Source: Pyxidicoccus caerfyrddinensis
GTDB lineage: Bacteria; Myxococcota; Myxococcia; Myxococcales; Myxococcaceae
Assembly: GCF_010894405.1 (NCBI RefSeq)
Contig: NZ_JAAIYA010000004.1
Location: 578,404-642,403 of the forward strand
Direction of reading: 5' to 3'
DNA: 64,000 bases
The position numbers and the translations under genes are program-made. Of the stretch, positions 40,371-47,380 are shown one piece after another. Each line of letters begins with the position of its first letter. Positions within the stretch are counted from its first letter, which is position 1. The notes beneath the pieces were generated by a model. The model was not told where the DNA came from. It made no database searches and worked only from the letters and a program-made list of their open reading frames with translations.

Positions 40371-42003
40371 CTCGCCGCGTGTCCGATGGGCGCGGCTGCT
40401 GCTGGCCGCCGCGCTGCTGACCACGGGCTGCGCGTCGATGTCGCCATCGCCCGTCCAGGGGATGAACCTGGGCTACTCGCCACGTGCCGCCGCGACGCCC
40501 ACGCAGGCAGAGGGGGCGAGCGCCAAGCCTCAGAGCACCCTGCCCTCCTCGATGCCGCCCCCCGGGGAACGCGAGCGGATGCACCGTCGCCGCGAGTCCC
40601 GCGCGGAGGTGACGCGGGCGGGCCCCGAGCGCGTGGCGGGCAATGTCGGCGGCGTCCGAGGCGACGCGCGAGAGGATGCCTGGGAGAAGTTGCTGACGGA
40701 CGCGGGGCTGGAAGCACCAGACGAGCGCCCCCTGCCGAACAGCCCCCTGACGCCCGCTCACGCGGCGCGACTCCTGAAGATGCTGCTGCGCAAGCCGGTA
40801 ACCCTCGGCACCTTTCCGGCCCGCATGGCGGTGGGCGCCCTGCTGCGCGAGGTGCTGGAGGGAGGCGAGCTCTCGCGGGACGAGCTCGTGCGCCGGGTGG
40901 AGCGCTTCACGCGGGTGGCGGTGCTGAGGCCGGATGGGTACCTGGCCTGGGTCCGTACCGGCCGCACGCAGCAAAGGGCCGCGGCGGTGGAGTGGAAGGA
41001 CGGCGCTTTTCGGGCGGGCCCCTTCGAGCTGGGACGATTCTACGTGAGCAACGGCTCCGTCTTCCGGCTCGCGGACGAGCAGTTGGAGCCGATGGCCGGG
41101 CCTGTGCTCGTCGAGGTGTACGACGATGCGGACTACCTCGGCCGCTCACTGGATGGGGCCGAGGCGGCGTTCCTGCAGCTGGCGCTCTCGCTGGGCCAGT
41201 TCTTCACCCGGCCGCTGGACAGCCTCGCCGCGCTGAAGGACCTGCCGGCCGGGGTCGTCGCGCTCATAGCCGCGTCGCCCGAATACTTCGAGCGCTTCCG
41301 GTACATGACGCGCGGCGAGCAGGTGCGGGCCGTCGCCGAGCTGGTCACGAACCTCGTCGTGACGACGGGCGCGGCCTCGGCCACCACGCGCACGGTGACG
41401 GGCGCGCTCGCCGGTGCCGAGGCGACAGTGCCCGCCCTGTCCCTGTCCGCGCAGGGGGCGCTCACGATTGATCGCGTCGCGGTGCCGGTGGGACGGGCGG
41501 CCGCGGTGCTGGGCGGCGGGCCCGGAGCGGCCATCATCCTCCAGCGCGCCAACTCGGCCGCAGGCGAGGCTTCACCTTCCGGCGGACGCGGGCCGGGGGA
41601 GTGGGGACCGTCCGAAGAGAAGGGTGCGCCCCCTCGGGCCCGGGCCTACCAGGAGCAGATCTCAGGGCATTCGTACGACGAGGCCTACTGGGTCGGCGGC
41701 GTGGGCAGGAAGAGCGGTGGGACGAAGTTCGACGGCTACAGGAACGGCGCGTTGCTGGAGGCCAAGGGCCCCGGGTACGCCGAGTTCTTCGACGAGAAGT
41801 TTGTCCCCAAGGAGTGGTTCAAGCTCTCGGAGGGAGCCGTGGAGCTTGTCCGCCAGGCAAAACGACAGAGCGAGAGGGTCAAAGGCATGGGCATTCCGAT
41901 TGAGTGGCATGTCGCCGAGAAGCATGCTGCGAAAGCCATCTGGCAGATGTTGCAGGATGCAGAAGTCGTAGGAATCACGGTCATCCACACCCCTGCGCTC
42001 TGA
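40360..42003 (+). CDS. Lipoprotein toxin with C-terminal Tox-REase-5 nuclease domain (SitA-like)
   Basis: The 547-residue product starts with a lipoprotein signal (RWARLLLAAALLTTGC), so it should be lipidated. A Pro/Arg-rich linker and a central helical region of unknown role follow. Residues 428-547 form a Tox-REase-5 domain: YQEQISGHSYDEAYWVGG, GGTKFDGY, LLEAKGPGYAEFF and GIPIEWHVAEKHAA. The restriction-nuclease-fold acidic/Lys residues are visible as D458, E467 and K469, so DNA or RNA cleavage is expected. Lipidated toxins with polymorphic C-termini and adjacent immunity genes are the hallmark of SitA toxins delivered by outer-membrane exchange in myxobacteria. Delivery by that route is inferred, since no type VI or Rhs features are present. 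Confidence 0.9.
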   Translation: MRADSPRVRWARLLLAAALLTTGCASMSPSPVQGMNLGYSPRAAATPTQAEGASAKPQSTLPSSMPPPGERERMHRRRESRAEVTRAGPERVAGNVGGVRGDAREDAWEKLLTDAGLEAPDERPLPNSPLTPAHAARLLKMLLRKPVTLGTFPARMAVGALLREVLEGGELSRDELVRRVERFTRVAVLRPDGYLAWVRTGRTQQRAAAVEWKDGAFRAGPFELGRFYVSNGSVFRLADEQLEPMAGPVLVEVYDDADYLGRSLDGAEAAFLQLALSLGQFFTRPLDSLAALKDLPAGVVALIAASPEYFERFRYMTRGEQVRAVAELVTNLVVTTGAASATTRTVTGALAGAEATVPALSLSAQGALTIDRVAVPVGRAAAVLGGGPGAAIILQRANSAAGEASPSGGRGPGEWGPSEEKGAPPRARAYQEQISGHSYDEAYWVGGVGRKSGGTKFDGYRNGALLEAKGPGYAEFFDEKFVPKEWFKLSEGAVELVRQAKRQSERVKGMGIPIEWHVAEKHAAKAIWQMLQDAEVVGITVIHTPAL

Positions 42004-42016
42004 GGAAAAAACCATC

Positions 42017-42769
42017 GTGACCGGCAGCCCGGAAGCCCAACCCTATGCCGAGACCTACTACGCCGGTGCCTACTGGGGCCCGCGCAAGGAGTCCGCCGAG
42101 GAGTGCGCTCGACGAGCGGCGGACTTCCTCAACCTGCTGGCCTCATGCGAGCCCCTGCTGGCCGGCTGGAACAAGATTCCCAAGCCGCGCGGCCGGGGCC
42201 GCAAGACGCCCCTCATGCCTCCCGACCTCACCATCCTCACCGAGGCCTTCCGGCGCGGCGTCAATCGGGAACCTGGGGGACCCGCCATCGAGGACCTGGG
42301 ATTGACCGTCTCGGCATACAACGACGGCGAACGTGGGGAGCTCGTGTCGTTGAGCATGTTCTGCGGCAGCTATGCGCGAGGCATAAGCAATGCGTGCGTG
42401 CTGGACCTGCCATGGCGCGGGGCAAGTGCGGAGCGGCTGACAACCGCCCCACTGCTGACGAACGTCGTGCGAGGCATGGCGTCCTGCTGGGAGCCGGATT
42501 GGGCGTTGGCTGGGTCGCGAGCCTACAGGAGTCAGTACCAAGAGCCCGCCTCATCGCCGTTCTCTCTCAACTGGCTGACCTACCTCTCGCACCGCCTGGG
42601 AAGGGTGCCGCCCCTGCCCGCGCCCGTACGCATCGAGCCAATCGAAGACCGAGGCACCCTCATCATCCTCACGCCCGAGCGCTTCACCATGGCCAACCCA
42701 GAGCACGTGACACTGGTTCGGCGTGTGCGCGAGTTGCTCGCCAGGGCCGGCCTCCTCCAGCCCCGATGA
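42017..42769 (+). CDS. Imm52-type immunity protein for the adjacent nuclease toxin
   Basis: The 250-residue protein starts at GTG 13 bp after the toxin stop, with GAGGA upstream. It lacks a signal peptide, so it acts in the cytoplasm. The opening AETYYAGAYWGPRKESAEECARR and the later LSMFCGSYA and RGTLIILTPERFTMANPEHV fit the immunity family (Imm52) that regularly follows Tox-REase-5 toxins. Its expected job is to bind and neutralise the nuclease domain in the producing cell and its kin. Tight spacing and orientation support an operon with the two genes upstream. Confidence 0.85.
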   Translation: MTGSPEAQPYAETYYAGAYWGPRKESAEECARRAADFLNLLASCEPLLAGWNKIPKPRGRGRKTPLMPPDLTILTEAFRRGVNREPGGPAIEDLGLTVSAYNDGERGELVSLSMFCGSYARGISNACVLDLPWRGASAERLTTAPLLTNVVRGMASCWEPDWALAGSRAYRSQYQEPASSPFSLNWLTYLSHRLGRVPPLPAPVRIEPIEDRGTLIILTPERFTMANPEHVTLVRRVRELLARAGLLQPR

Positions 42770-42770
42770 T

Positions 42771-42788
42771 CCCTGTCCGGCGGACGGG
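42771..42788. terminator. Hairpin between convergent genes
   Basis: Arms ccc(t)gtcc / ggacggg (7 bp with one bulged T) and a 3-nt loop fill the 20-bp gap between the stop codons of the immunity gene and the convergent gene at 42790. It probably ends transcription from both sides. Confidence 0.4.
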
Positions 42789-42789
42789 C

Positions 42790-43896
42790 TCACGGAGTGC
42801 CGGACGCGTCGGGCCCTCCGTCGCTTCCGTTGCCCGCTTCTGACCTCGTCACCACCCGAGGCGGCGGCTCACCACGTGGCCAGCGGTAGACGCCTTCATC
42901 CGTGAAGAGGAAGCCCCGGTAGAGGGCAACGCCACCGCCCAGGCTCGGCGTGAGCGGAACAGACGCGTCGTCCGACTGCGTGCCGAGAACCTCACGCCCA
43001 TCCTGCGTCCGGAGGAACCCGTCGGAGACGTCGTACGCCTCCTCCCGAGGCACCTGCGTGAAGGGCTCGAGCGGCGTCCCGCCATCCATGGATTCGGGAG
43101 GCCCCCGGTCATGCACCCTCCCCTTCGCATCCACGAAGACCCACGCCTCTCCCCCGTCGGACACCGTCCGCGCGAAGGCGCCCGTGCCCGAGCGGACGAC
43201 GGCCGGCACATCGTCGTAGGAGCTCGTGCCCTGCGGCGTCTTCACGCCCCCGTCGGGAAACGTCATCACGCGCAACTCCTGTGCGGCGCTGGCCTGCTCG
43301 CAGCTTCCACGGACGTCTCCCGCCAGCATCCCCAGGCCGCGGCTCCGGCCGTCCCGGGGTGTCCACGCGATGAGCTCCAGGCGGCGCGCTTCGTCGTTGC
43401 CCGGGCACCTCCACAGCAGCCACACCTGCCCGTCCCCCAGCGGCAGCGGCGCCAGGGTGTCCCAGGGCGCTTCCAACACCCGCTGCGTCTCCAGGTCCAA
43501 CAACACCACCCGCCGGGCGAAGACGTCATCCGTGCCCAGCGAGATTCCCGGCGTCGCGCCGGGCGGGAACCGCGTGGGCGCGTCCTCGTCCGAGCGAGCA
43601 AGCGGCTCGAGCCCCTCGAACACCAGCCACTTCCGCCAGGTGAAGGCGCTGCCCGAGGGAACCCCGCGCCAGCGCCCGTCCAGCCGCAGTGCGTTCCGCC
43701 GCGCTCCGCCCCACTCGGACCAGCCGCCGAACTGGACGAGCCATGTGCTTCGGGACTCGGCCAGGCCGGTGAATCGGCCGGGAAGCGGCTCGCGCCGGAG
43801 GATGAGGGGCCCCGGGCCGGCATCGGCCGCGAGACTTCCGCTCGCGACGAGGACGGAGCACAGCGCCAGGAAGAGGAAGACGTATCGTGTGGGCAC
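42790..43896 (-). CDS. Secreted protein of unknown function
   Basis: The GTG at 43896 is chosen because GAGGA lies 6 nt upstream; a TTG two codons earlier also keeps the frame open. The 368-residue product has a signal peptide (RYVFLFLALCSVLVASGSLA, then ADAG). The mature part has repeated short strands with W and G (WLVQFGGWSEWGG, QVWLLWRCPGNDEARRLELIAW, GEAWVFVDAKGRVHD, GGGVALYRGFLFTDEGVYRW), which looks like a degenerate beta-propeller of the kelch/WD type, and it ends in a disordered GSDGGPDASGTP tail. No named family was recognised. It is divergent from the glutathione peroxidase gene, 67 bp away. Confidence 0.75.
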   Translation of the reverse strand: MPTRYVFLFLALCSVLVASGSLAADAGPGPLILRREPLPGRFTGLAESRSTWLVQFGGWSEWGGARRNALRLDGRWRGVPSGSAFTWRKWLVFEGLEPLARSDEDAPTRFPPGATPGISLGTDDVFARRVVLLDLETQRVLEAPWDTLAPLPLGDGQVWLLWRCPGNDEARRLELIAWTPRDGRSRGLGMLAGDVRGSCEQASAAQELRVMTFPDGGVKTPQGTSSYDDVPAVVRSGTGAFARTVSDGGEAWVFVDAKGRVHDRGPPESMDGGTPLEPFTQVPREEAYDVSDGFLRTQDGREVLGTQSDDASVPLTPSLGGGVALYRGFLFTDEGVYRWPRGEPPPRVVTRSEAGNGSDGGPDASGTP

Positions 43897-43963
43897 GGGC
43901 AATCCTCACGGGAGTCCATCAGGTGAGGCAGGCTGCCCCCATCCACCCGAACTCGAGCCGAGC

Positions 43964-44515
43964 ATGAGCCAGAACCTCTACGACATCCCTCTTACCTCCA
44001 TTGAAGGCGCCGCGCAGACCCTCACCCCGTTCAAGGGCAAGGTCCTGTTGGTGGTCAACGTCGCCTCCAAGTGCGGGCTGACGCCCCAGTACGAAGGCCT
44101 GGAGAAGCTCTACGAGGCCAGGCGCGCCCAGGGGCTGGAGGTGCTGGGCTTTCCGTCGAACGACTTCCTCGGCCAGGAGCCGGGAACCGAGGCGGAGATC
44201 CAGGAGTTCTGCAAGCTGACCTACGACGTGAAGTTCCCGCTGTTTTCGAAAGTCACGGTGGTGGGCGAGAAGCAGCACCCGCTCTACCGCGAGCTGACCC
44301 ACGCCTTCCCCGCGGCCACGGGCGAAGGACCGATGCGCGCGCGGCTCCAGGGCTACGGAATCAAGGCGAATCCGGTCCCCGAGGTGCAGTGGAACTTCGA
44401 GAAGTTCCTCATCGGCCGGGATGGCCGCGTCGCGGGCCGCTTCGCGCCGGACGTGACGGCGGATGACCCCCGCCTCGTCCAGGCCATCGACGCGGAGCTG
44501 GCGAAACAGGCCTGA
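43964..44515 (+). CDS. Glutathione peroxidase (Cys type)
   Basis: The true start is the ATG at 43964 (MSQNLYDIPLTSIEGAAQTL); the open frame further upstream lies opposite another gene. The 183-residue length is normal for the family. All signature blocks are present: NVASKCGLTPQY with the peroxidatic Cys at 37 in place of selenocysteine, FPSNDFLGQEPG with Gln71, and QWNFEKFLIGRDG with Trp143-Asn144, completing the catalytic tetrad. The usual FPCNQF block has Ser instead of Cys. Bacterial Cys-type enzymes reduce hydrogen peroxide and organic hydroperoxides, often using thioredoxin. There is no signal peptide, so it is cytoplasmic. Confidence 0.95.
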   Translation: MSQNLYDIPLTSIEGAAQTLTPFKGKVLLVVNVASKCGLTPQYEGLEKLYEARRAQGLEVLGFPSNDFLGQEPGTEAEIQEFCKLTYDVKFPLFSKVTVVGEKQHPLYRELTHAFPAATGEGPMRARLQGYGIKANPVPEVQWNFEKFLIGRDGRVAGRFAPDVTADDPRLVQAIDAELAKQA

Positions 44516-44564
44516 CCCCACCGCGCGCGCCCGGCGGGACCCTCCTCGCCGCGTTCCCTGACAG

Positions 44565-45128
44565 CTACTCGAACGCGGTGAAGGAGAAGGTGGACTGGAA
44601 GTCGACTTCCGCGCCCTTGTTCATGAAGGTCGGGGCAGCCGAGCCGCGCAGCACCACGTTGAACTTGCCGTCGAGGAAGCGGGTGTAGTCGTCCGGCGCC
44701 ATCGCCGTCGAGTCGAAGTCGACGAGGAACGGCACCGGGCCAGTGCCCGTGGGGTTCTCCACGTGGCCCGCGACGTAGGTGTTGTTGGACTCCTCCACGC
44801 GGAAGAGGATCTCCACGCGGCCAGTGAAGACCTCCGCGAGCGAGGCCACCCCCACGCTGCCAGCGCCCAGCGTAAGCGTGAGCGTGGCGATCTCCACGCG
44901 AGAGGGCGCCTTGCCGTCCAGCTCCTGGTGCGCGGTATCGACGAAGACCTTGAAGGGGTTGCCCGACTCGGTCGAGATGCCCTTCTGGGCGGTGACGGTG
45001 CTGTTGACGGTGTCGGACGACTTGGCCTTGAGGTTGATGCCAACGGGCGCCGAGTACGACACCGCATCGTCGCCGCAGCCCATGAGCGAGAGCGCGACGC
45101 ACACCACGAGCGGAAGAATACGGTTCAT
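44565..45128 (-). CDS. Small lipoprotein of unknown function
   Basis: The ATG at 45128 begins MNRILPLVVCVALSLMGCGDD, a clear lipoprotein signal with lipobox LMGC; aspartates after the Cys occur in inner-membrane-retained lipoproteins in enterics, though the rule is uncertain in myxobacteria. The 187-residue product then shows a beta-rich pattern (SRVEIATLTLTLGAGS, GRVEILFRVEESNNTYVAGHV, GKFNVVLRGSA) and ends in VDFQSTFSFTAFE, suggesting an all-beta sandwich. No family was recognised. Upstream lies a 346-bp region with a duplicated 37-bp element. Confidence 0.8.
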   Translation of the reverse strand: MNRILPLVVCVALSLMGCGDDAVSYSAPVGINLKAKSSDTVNSTVTAQKGISTESGNPFKVFVDTAHQELDGKAPSRVEIATLTLTLGAGSVGVASLAEVFTGRVEILFRVEESNNTYVAGHVENPTGTGPVPFLVDFDSTAMAPDDYTRFLDGKFNVVLRGSAAPTFMNKGAEVDFQSTFSFTAFE

Positions 45129-45475
45129 TTTCAAGGGCTCTCTTCGAGAGAACGAGGTGCGCTCGGCCTGACGCTCCCCGATGGGGACTGTGCTGCGACA
45201 TGGGAGACCCGCGCGCCTCGTCACCGGCCACGTCCCAGAGGAACCGGACCTACCTCCACACACGCGGCCCATGTCCACGTGGCCCTGGAGGCGGCGGCTC
45301 ACGTCAGCCCTGCGCGAGTCCTGTGCGAGCGGGAGCGGCGCGGCGGCCCTCGACGGCGGAATGAACGTTCCCTCCAGGCACCTCCGCCCGGGGGGCAGCC
45401 CCGACGGCGGAATGAACGTTCCTTCCAGGCACCTCCGCGTCCGGAGGGCACGGGGATTAACGGCGCTGGCGGGAG
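45129..45475. other. Intergenic region upstream of the small lipoprotein gene
   Basis: No gene is supported here. The half next to the lipoprotein gene should hold its promoter, but no consensus was found. The half next to the DUF2381 gene carries two copies of a 37-bp element, annotated separately, and a 6-bp hairpin (CCTCCG, loop GACG, CGGAGG on the minus strand) that could end transcription of the DUF2381 gene. Confidence 0.5.
45351..45438. repeat. Two direct copies of a 37-bp element
   Basis: Copies at 45351-45387 and 45402-45438 differ at one base and are separated by 14 bp (period 51 bp). Each holds GGCGGAATGAACGTTCC, whose core GAACGTTC is an 8-bp palindrome. On the minus strand each copy reads GGAACGTT, which resembles an ECF sigma factor -35 element. 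The pair lies about 220-310 bp upstream of the lipoprotein start and just downstream of the DUF2381 stop. Confidence 0.8.
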
Positions 45476-46390
45476 TTACGGGAACGTCACGTTGCCGAGG
45501 GTGATGGAATGCCGGCCACCCTCGCCCCACAGCTTCAGGACGAAGGGGCCGCGAGCCATGTTCTCCGCCGCTGCCTCCACCACCACGCGCCGTTGCGTAC
45601 CGTGAGACACGACGGCGTCCTGCCACACCGTCACGCCTGTCAGCTCCTCGCCCGCCCTGCCTCGCAACGTCGCCCCTTCCGCATTCCAGGGGCCCACCTC
45701 TTCGGGGACGTCCAGCAACAGCTCCACCGCCACCCGCGTCACGGAGCTGAAGCTCCTCGCGATTCGTACGCGGATGGATTCCTTGGGCTGCGAGGCCGTG
45801 GGCTCGATGAGTTCCTTGGAGATGACGCCCGTCTTGTCCAGCTGTCGGGCGGCAATCAGACCCGACAGCCCTTCCGGCTGCTTCCGCTCGACGCTCATGC
45901 GGTCCACCTGCTCGCGGCACGCCTGGAGCTGCGCGTCCTTCTCCCTCACCTCGGCCCGCAGTGACTCGGAGAGGCGCGGCTGCCGGTAGACCTCGACCTG
46001 TCGCTCAGCCAGGGCAGGGTGCACCACGAGGGTGAACGTGACGCTGGCCGGGGACACACCGCCCTTGAAAGGCACCGTCAGTCGAAGCCGTTGCCCGGCG
46101 GCCGCCAGCTCCGAGGGCACGAGGAGAATCGATTCCTCCGCGATGGACATCCACATCTGCTCGCGCCCCTGAAGCGTCACCCCTTCCCGGTTCAGCGATG
46201 CGCCGTGGAAGCGGAACGCAGTGGTCAGCCCCGGGCTGATGGACACCTCGAGCGCGGAGTTGGCTGCCCCCTACTCCAGCTCGATCCGTCGCACGCCAGG
46301 GACCTCGGGTAGCCGGCCCGGCTGCGCGTGGGCGGAGCTCCCCACGACGAGCGCGAGGAGCAGGGGCACGACGGAAGACGGCTGGAGCAC
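45476..46390 (-). pseudogene. DUF2381 family secreted protein gene interrupted by an in-frame stop
   Basis: A GTG start at 46390 has an ideal AGGAGGT 8 nt upstream and opens a signal peptide (LQPSSVVPLLLALVVGSSAHA). The frame hits TAG at 46271-46273 after 39 codons and then continues unbroken to 45476. The downstream part is a normal DUF2381 (Myxococcus paralogous family) protein: VSISPGLTTAFRFHGA, VTLQGREQMWMSIAEESILLVPSE, FTLVVHPALAERQVEVYRQPR and SITLGNVTF. Because the stop falls between leader and domain without a frameshift, a point mutation is the likely cause. Internal GTG re-initiation at 46246 would yield a product without export signal. Such genes often neighbour Ser/Thr kinase genes, as here. 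Confidence 0.8.
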
Positions 46391-46639
46391 GGAAGGTGAC
46401 CTCCTGAGGGGCCCGAGGCGCCCGCGCCTATCACCCTGCACGGTCGGCGTCGTCCGCCAGCCACCGATGGCGGGGCTCCTGACTTCACTCGAAGTGGTCG
46501 ACTGCATCCGCGCTTCCAGTGCTGAAGACACGGGCAGAGTCGGGACCGCTGTCCGGCCTGATGACAAGGCCGCGCTTGTCGTCGTTGCCAAACAACTCAA
46601 TGCAGACAGGGATGCCCGCCCCATCCGGCGTGTGCGCCT

Positions 46640-47056
46640 GTCGTGAAGGGCGCCCAGCGCCACGGCCACCTTCCCCACCTTTTCGGCCAGCAGCCGGAAG
46701 GGGGGGTTCACCGTCTCCACCCACGTGTGCAGCACGGGGCCGGGCACCCAATCCATGACGAAGTAGAGGTAGCCCGTCCGCGGGTGCGGCCAGCGTCCAC
46801 AGGCGTACAGCCGCACCACGTTCGGGTGGACGGCCCGGGACATCAGCAACTGCACTTCGCGCTCCGCGCGCTCATCCCCCTGTCGCAGGGCGAGCTTCAG
46901 CGCGTAGAAGTCCCCCGGACACGCCAGGTCCTCCACCCGGTACACGGCCCCGTAACCCCCCACGCCCAGCCGCTCCACCACGCGCCAGGAGCCCACTTCC
47001 GTTCCAGGCCCCAGCGCCCCCGGGTGCACCTTCCAATCTTCCTCGTGCATGGGCAT
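46640..47056 (-). pseudogene. Ser/Thr protein kinase, N-lobe only
   Basis: Starting at ATG 47056 (or 47050), the frame encodes a Hanks-type kinase N-lobe: glycine loop GVGGYGAVYRV, the VAIK-like lysine in FYALKLAL, the helix-C region (EREVQLLMSRAVHPNVVRLYACGR) and the hinge (YLYFVMDWVPGPVLHTWVE). It reaches VAVALGALHDRR and then loses homology: the HRD catalytic loop, DFG and APE motifs are absent. The frame runs on without family character. In another frame a stretch ending GSADAVDHFE (stop at 46485) looks protein-like and may be the tail of a different gene joined by a deletion. No phosphotransfer activity is expected. Confidence 0.75.
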
Positions 47057-47380
47057 CCTACTTCCAGCCTCCATCGACACAGGGAGAACGTAGCAGGTTG
47101 ATAGCCGCTTCATGGCAGCGGGAGCGCATCGCCTCCACGCTTCTCCCGTGCGGGCGCTCGGGCATGGGTCCGCCCTGCTCGCGAGCCGACACCGTGAGCC
47201 TCTTCGTGAGCCTGGACACGCTGTCGCCCGCCTGGGCTGGGAACTGGCACGCGACGGCTGGCAGGTGCCACGTCCAGCGGGGGCCCGGTGCGAGCGGCCG
47301 TGGCTTCGAGAGGCCCACTGGCCAGACCGGGAGCCGTGATGACGCACATTGAGGGGCATGGAACGCGAAGGAGCCTGGCC
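47057..47380. other. Intergenic region between the kinase remnant and PEP synthase
   Basis: No gene is supported in these 324 bp. It must hold the promoters of the two divergent units, but no recognisable -35/-10 or sigma-54 element was found. The upstream ATG at 47339 in frame with PEP synthase is a less likely start. Confidence 0.45.

Noticed and set aside
43226..43963. N-terminal extension of the glutathione peroxidase frame
   Set aside because: It lies opposite a secreted protein gene and has shadow composition; the protein family starts at the ATG at 43964.
45351..45438. CRISPR array
   Set aside because: Only two copies with a 14-bp spacer and no cas genes nearby; spacer length and copy number do not fit.
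45129..45920. Long upstream extension of the small lipoprotein frame
   Set aside because: It includes the direct repeats and runs opposite the DUF2381 gene; the lipoprotein signal begins exactly at the ATG at 45128.
47240..47262. Sigma-54 promoter (TGGCACG) upstream of ppsA
   Set aside because: The -24 half matches, but no GC-containing -12 element occurs at the required spacing.
47098..47352. Small plus-strand genes before PEP synthase
   Set aside because: Two overlapping short frames have no recognisable family, no ribosome binding site and GC-shadow composition.
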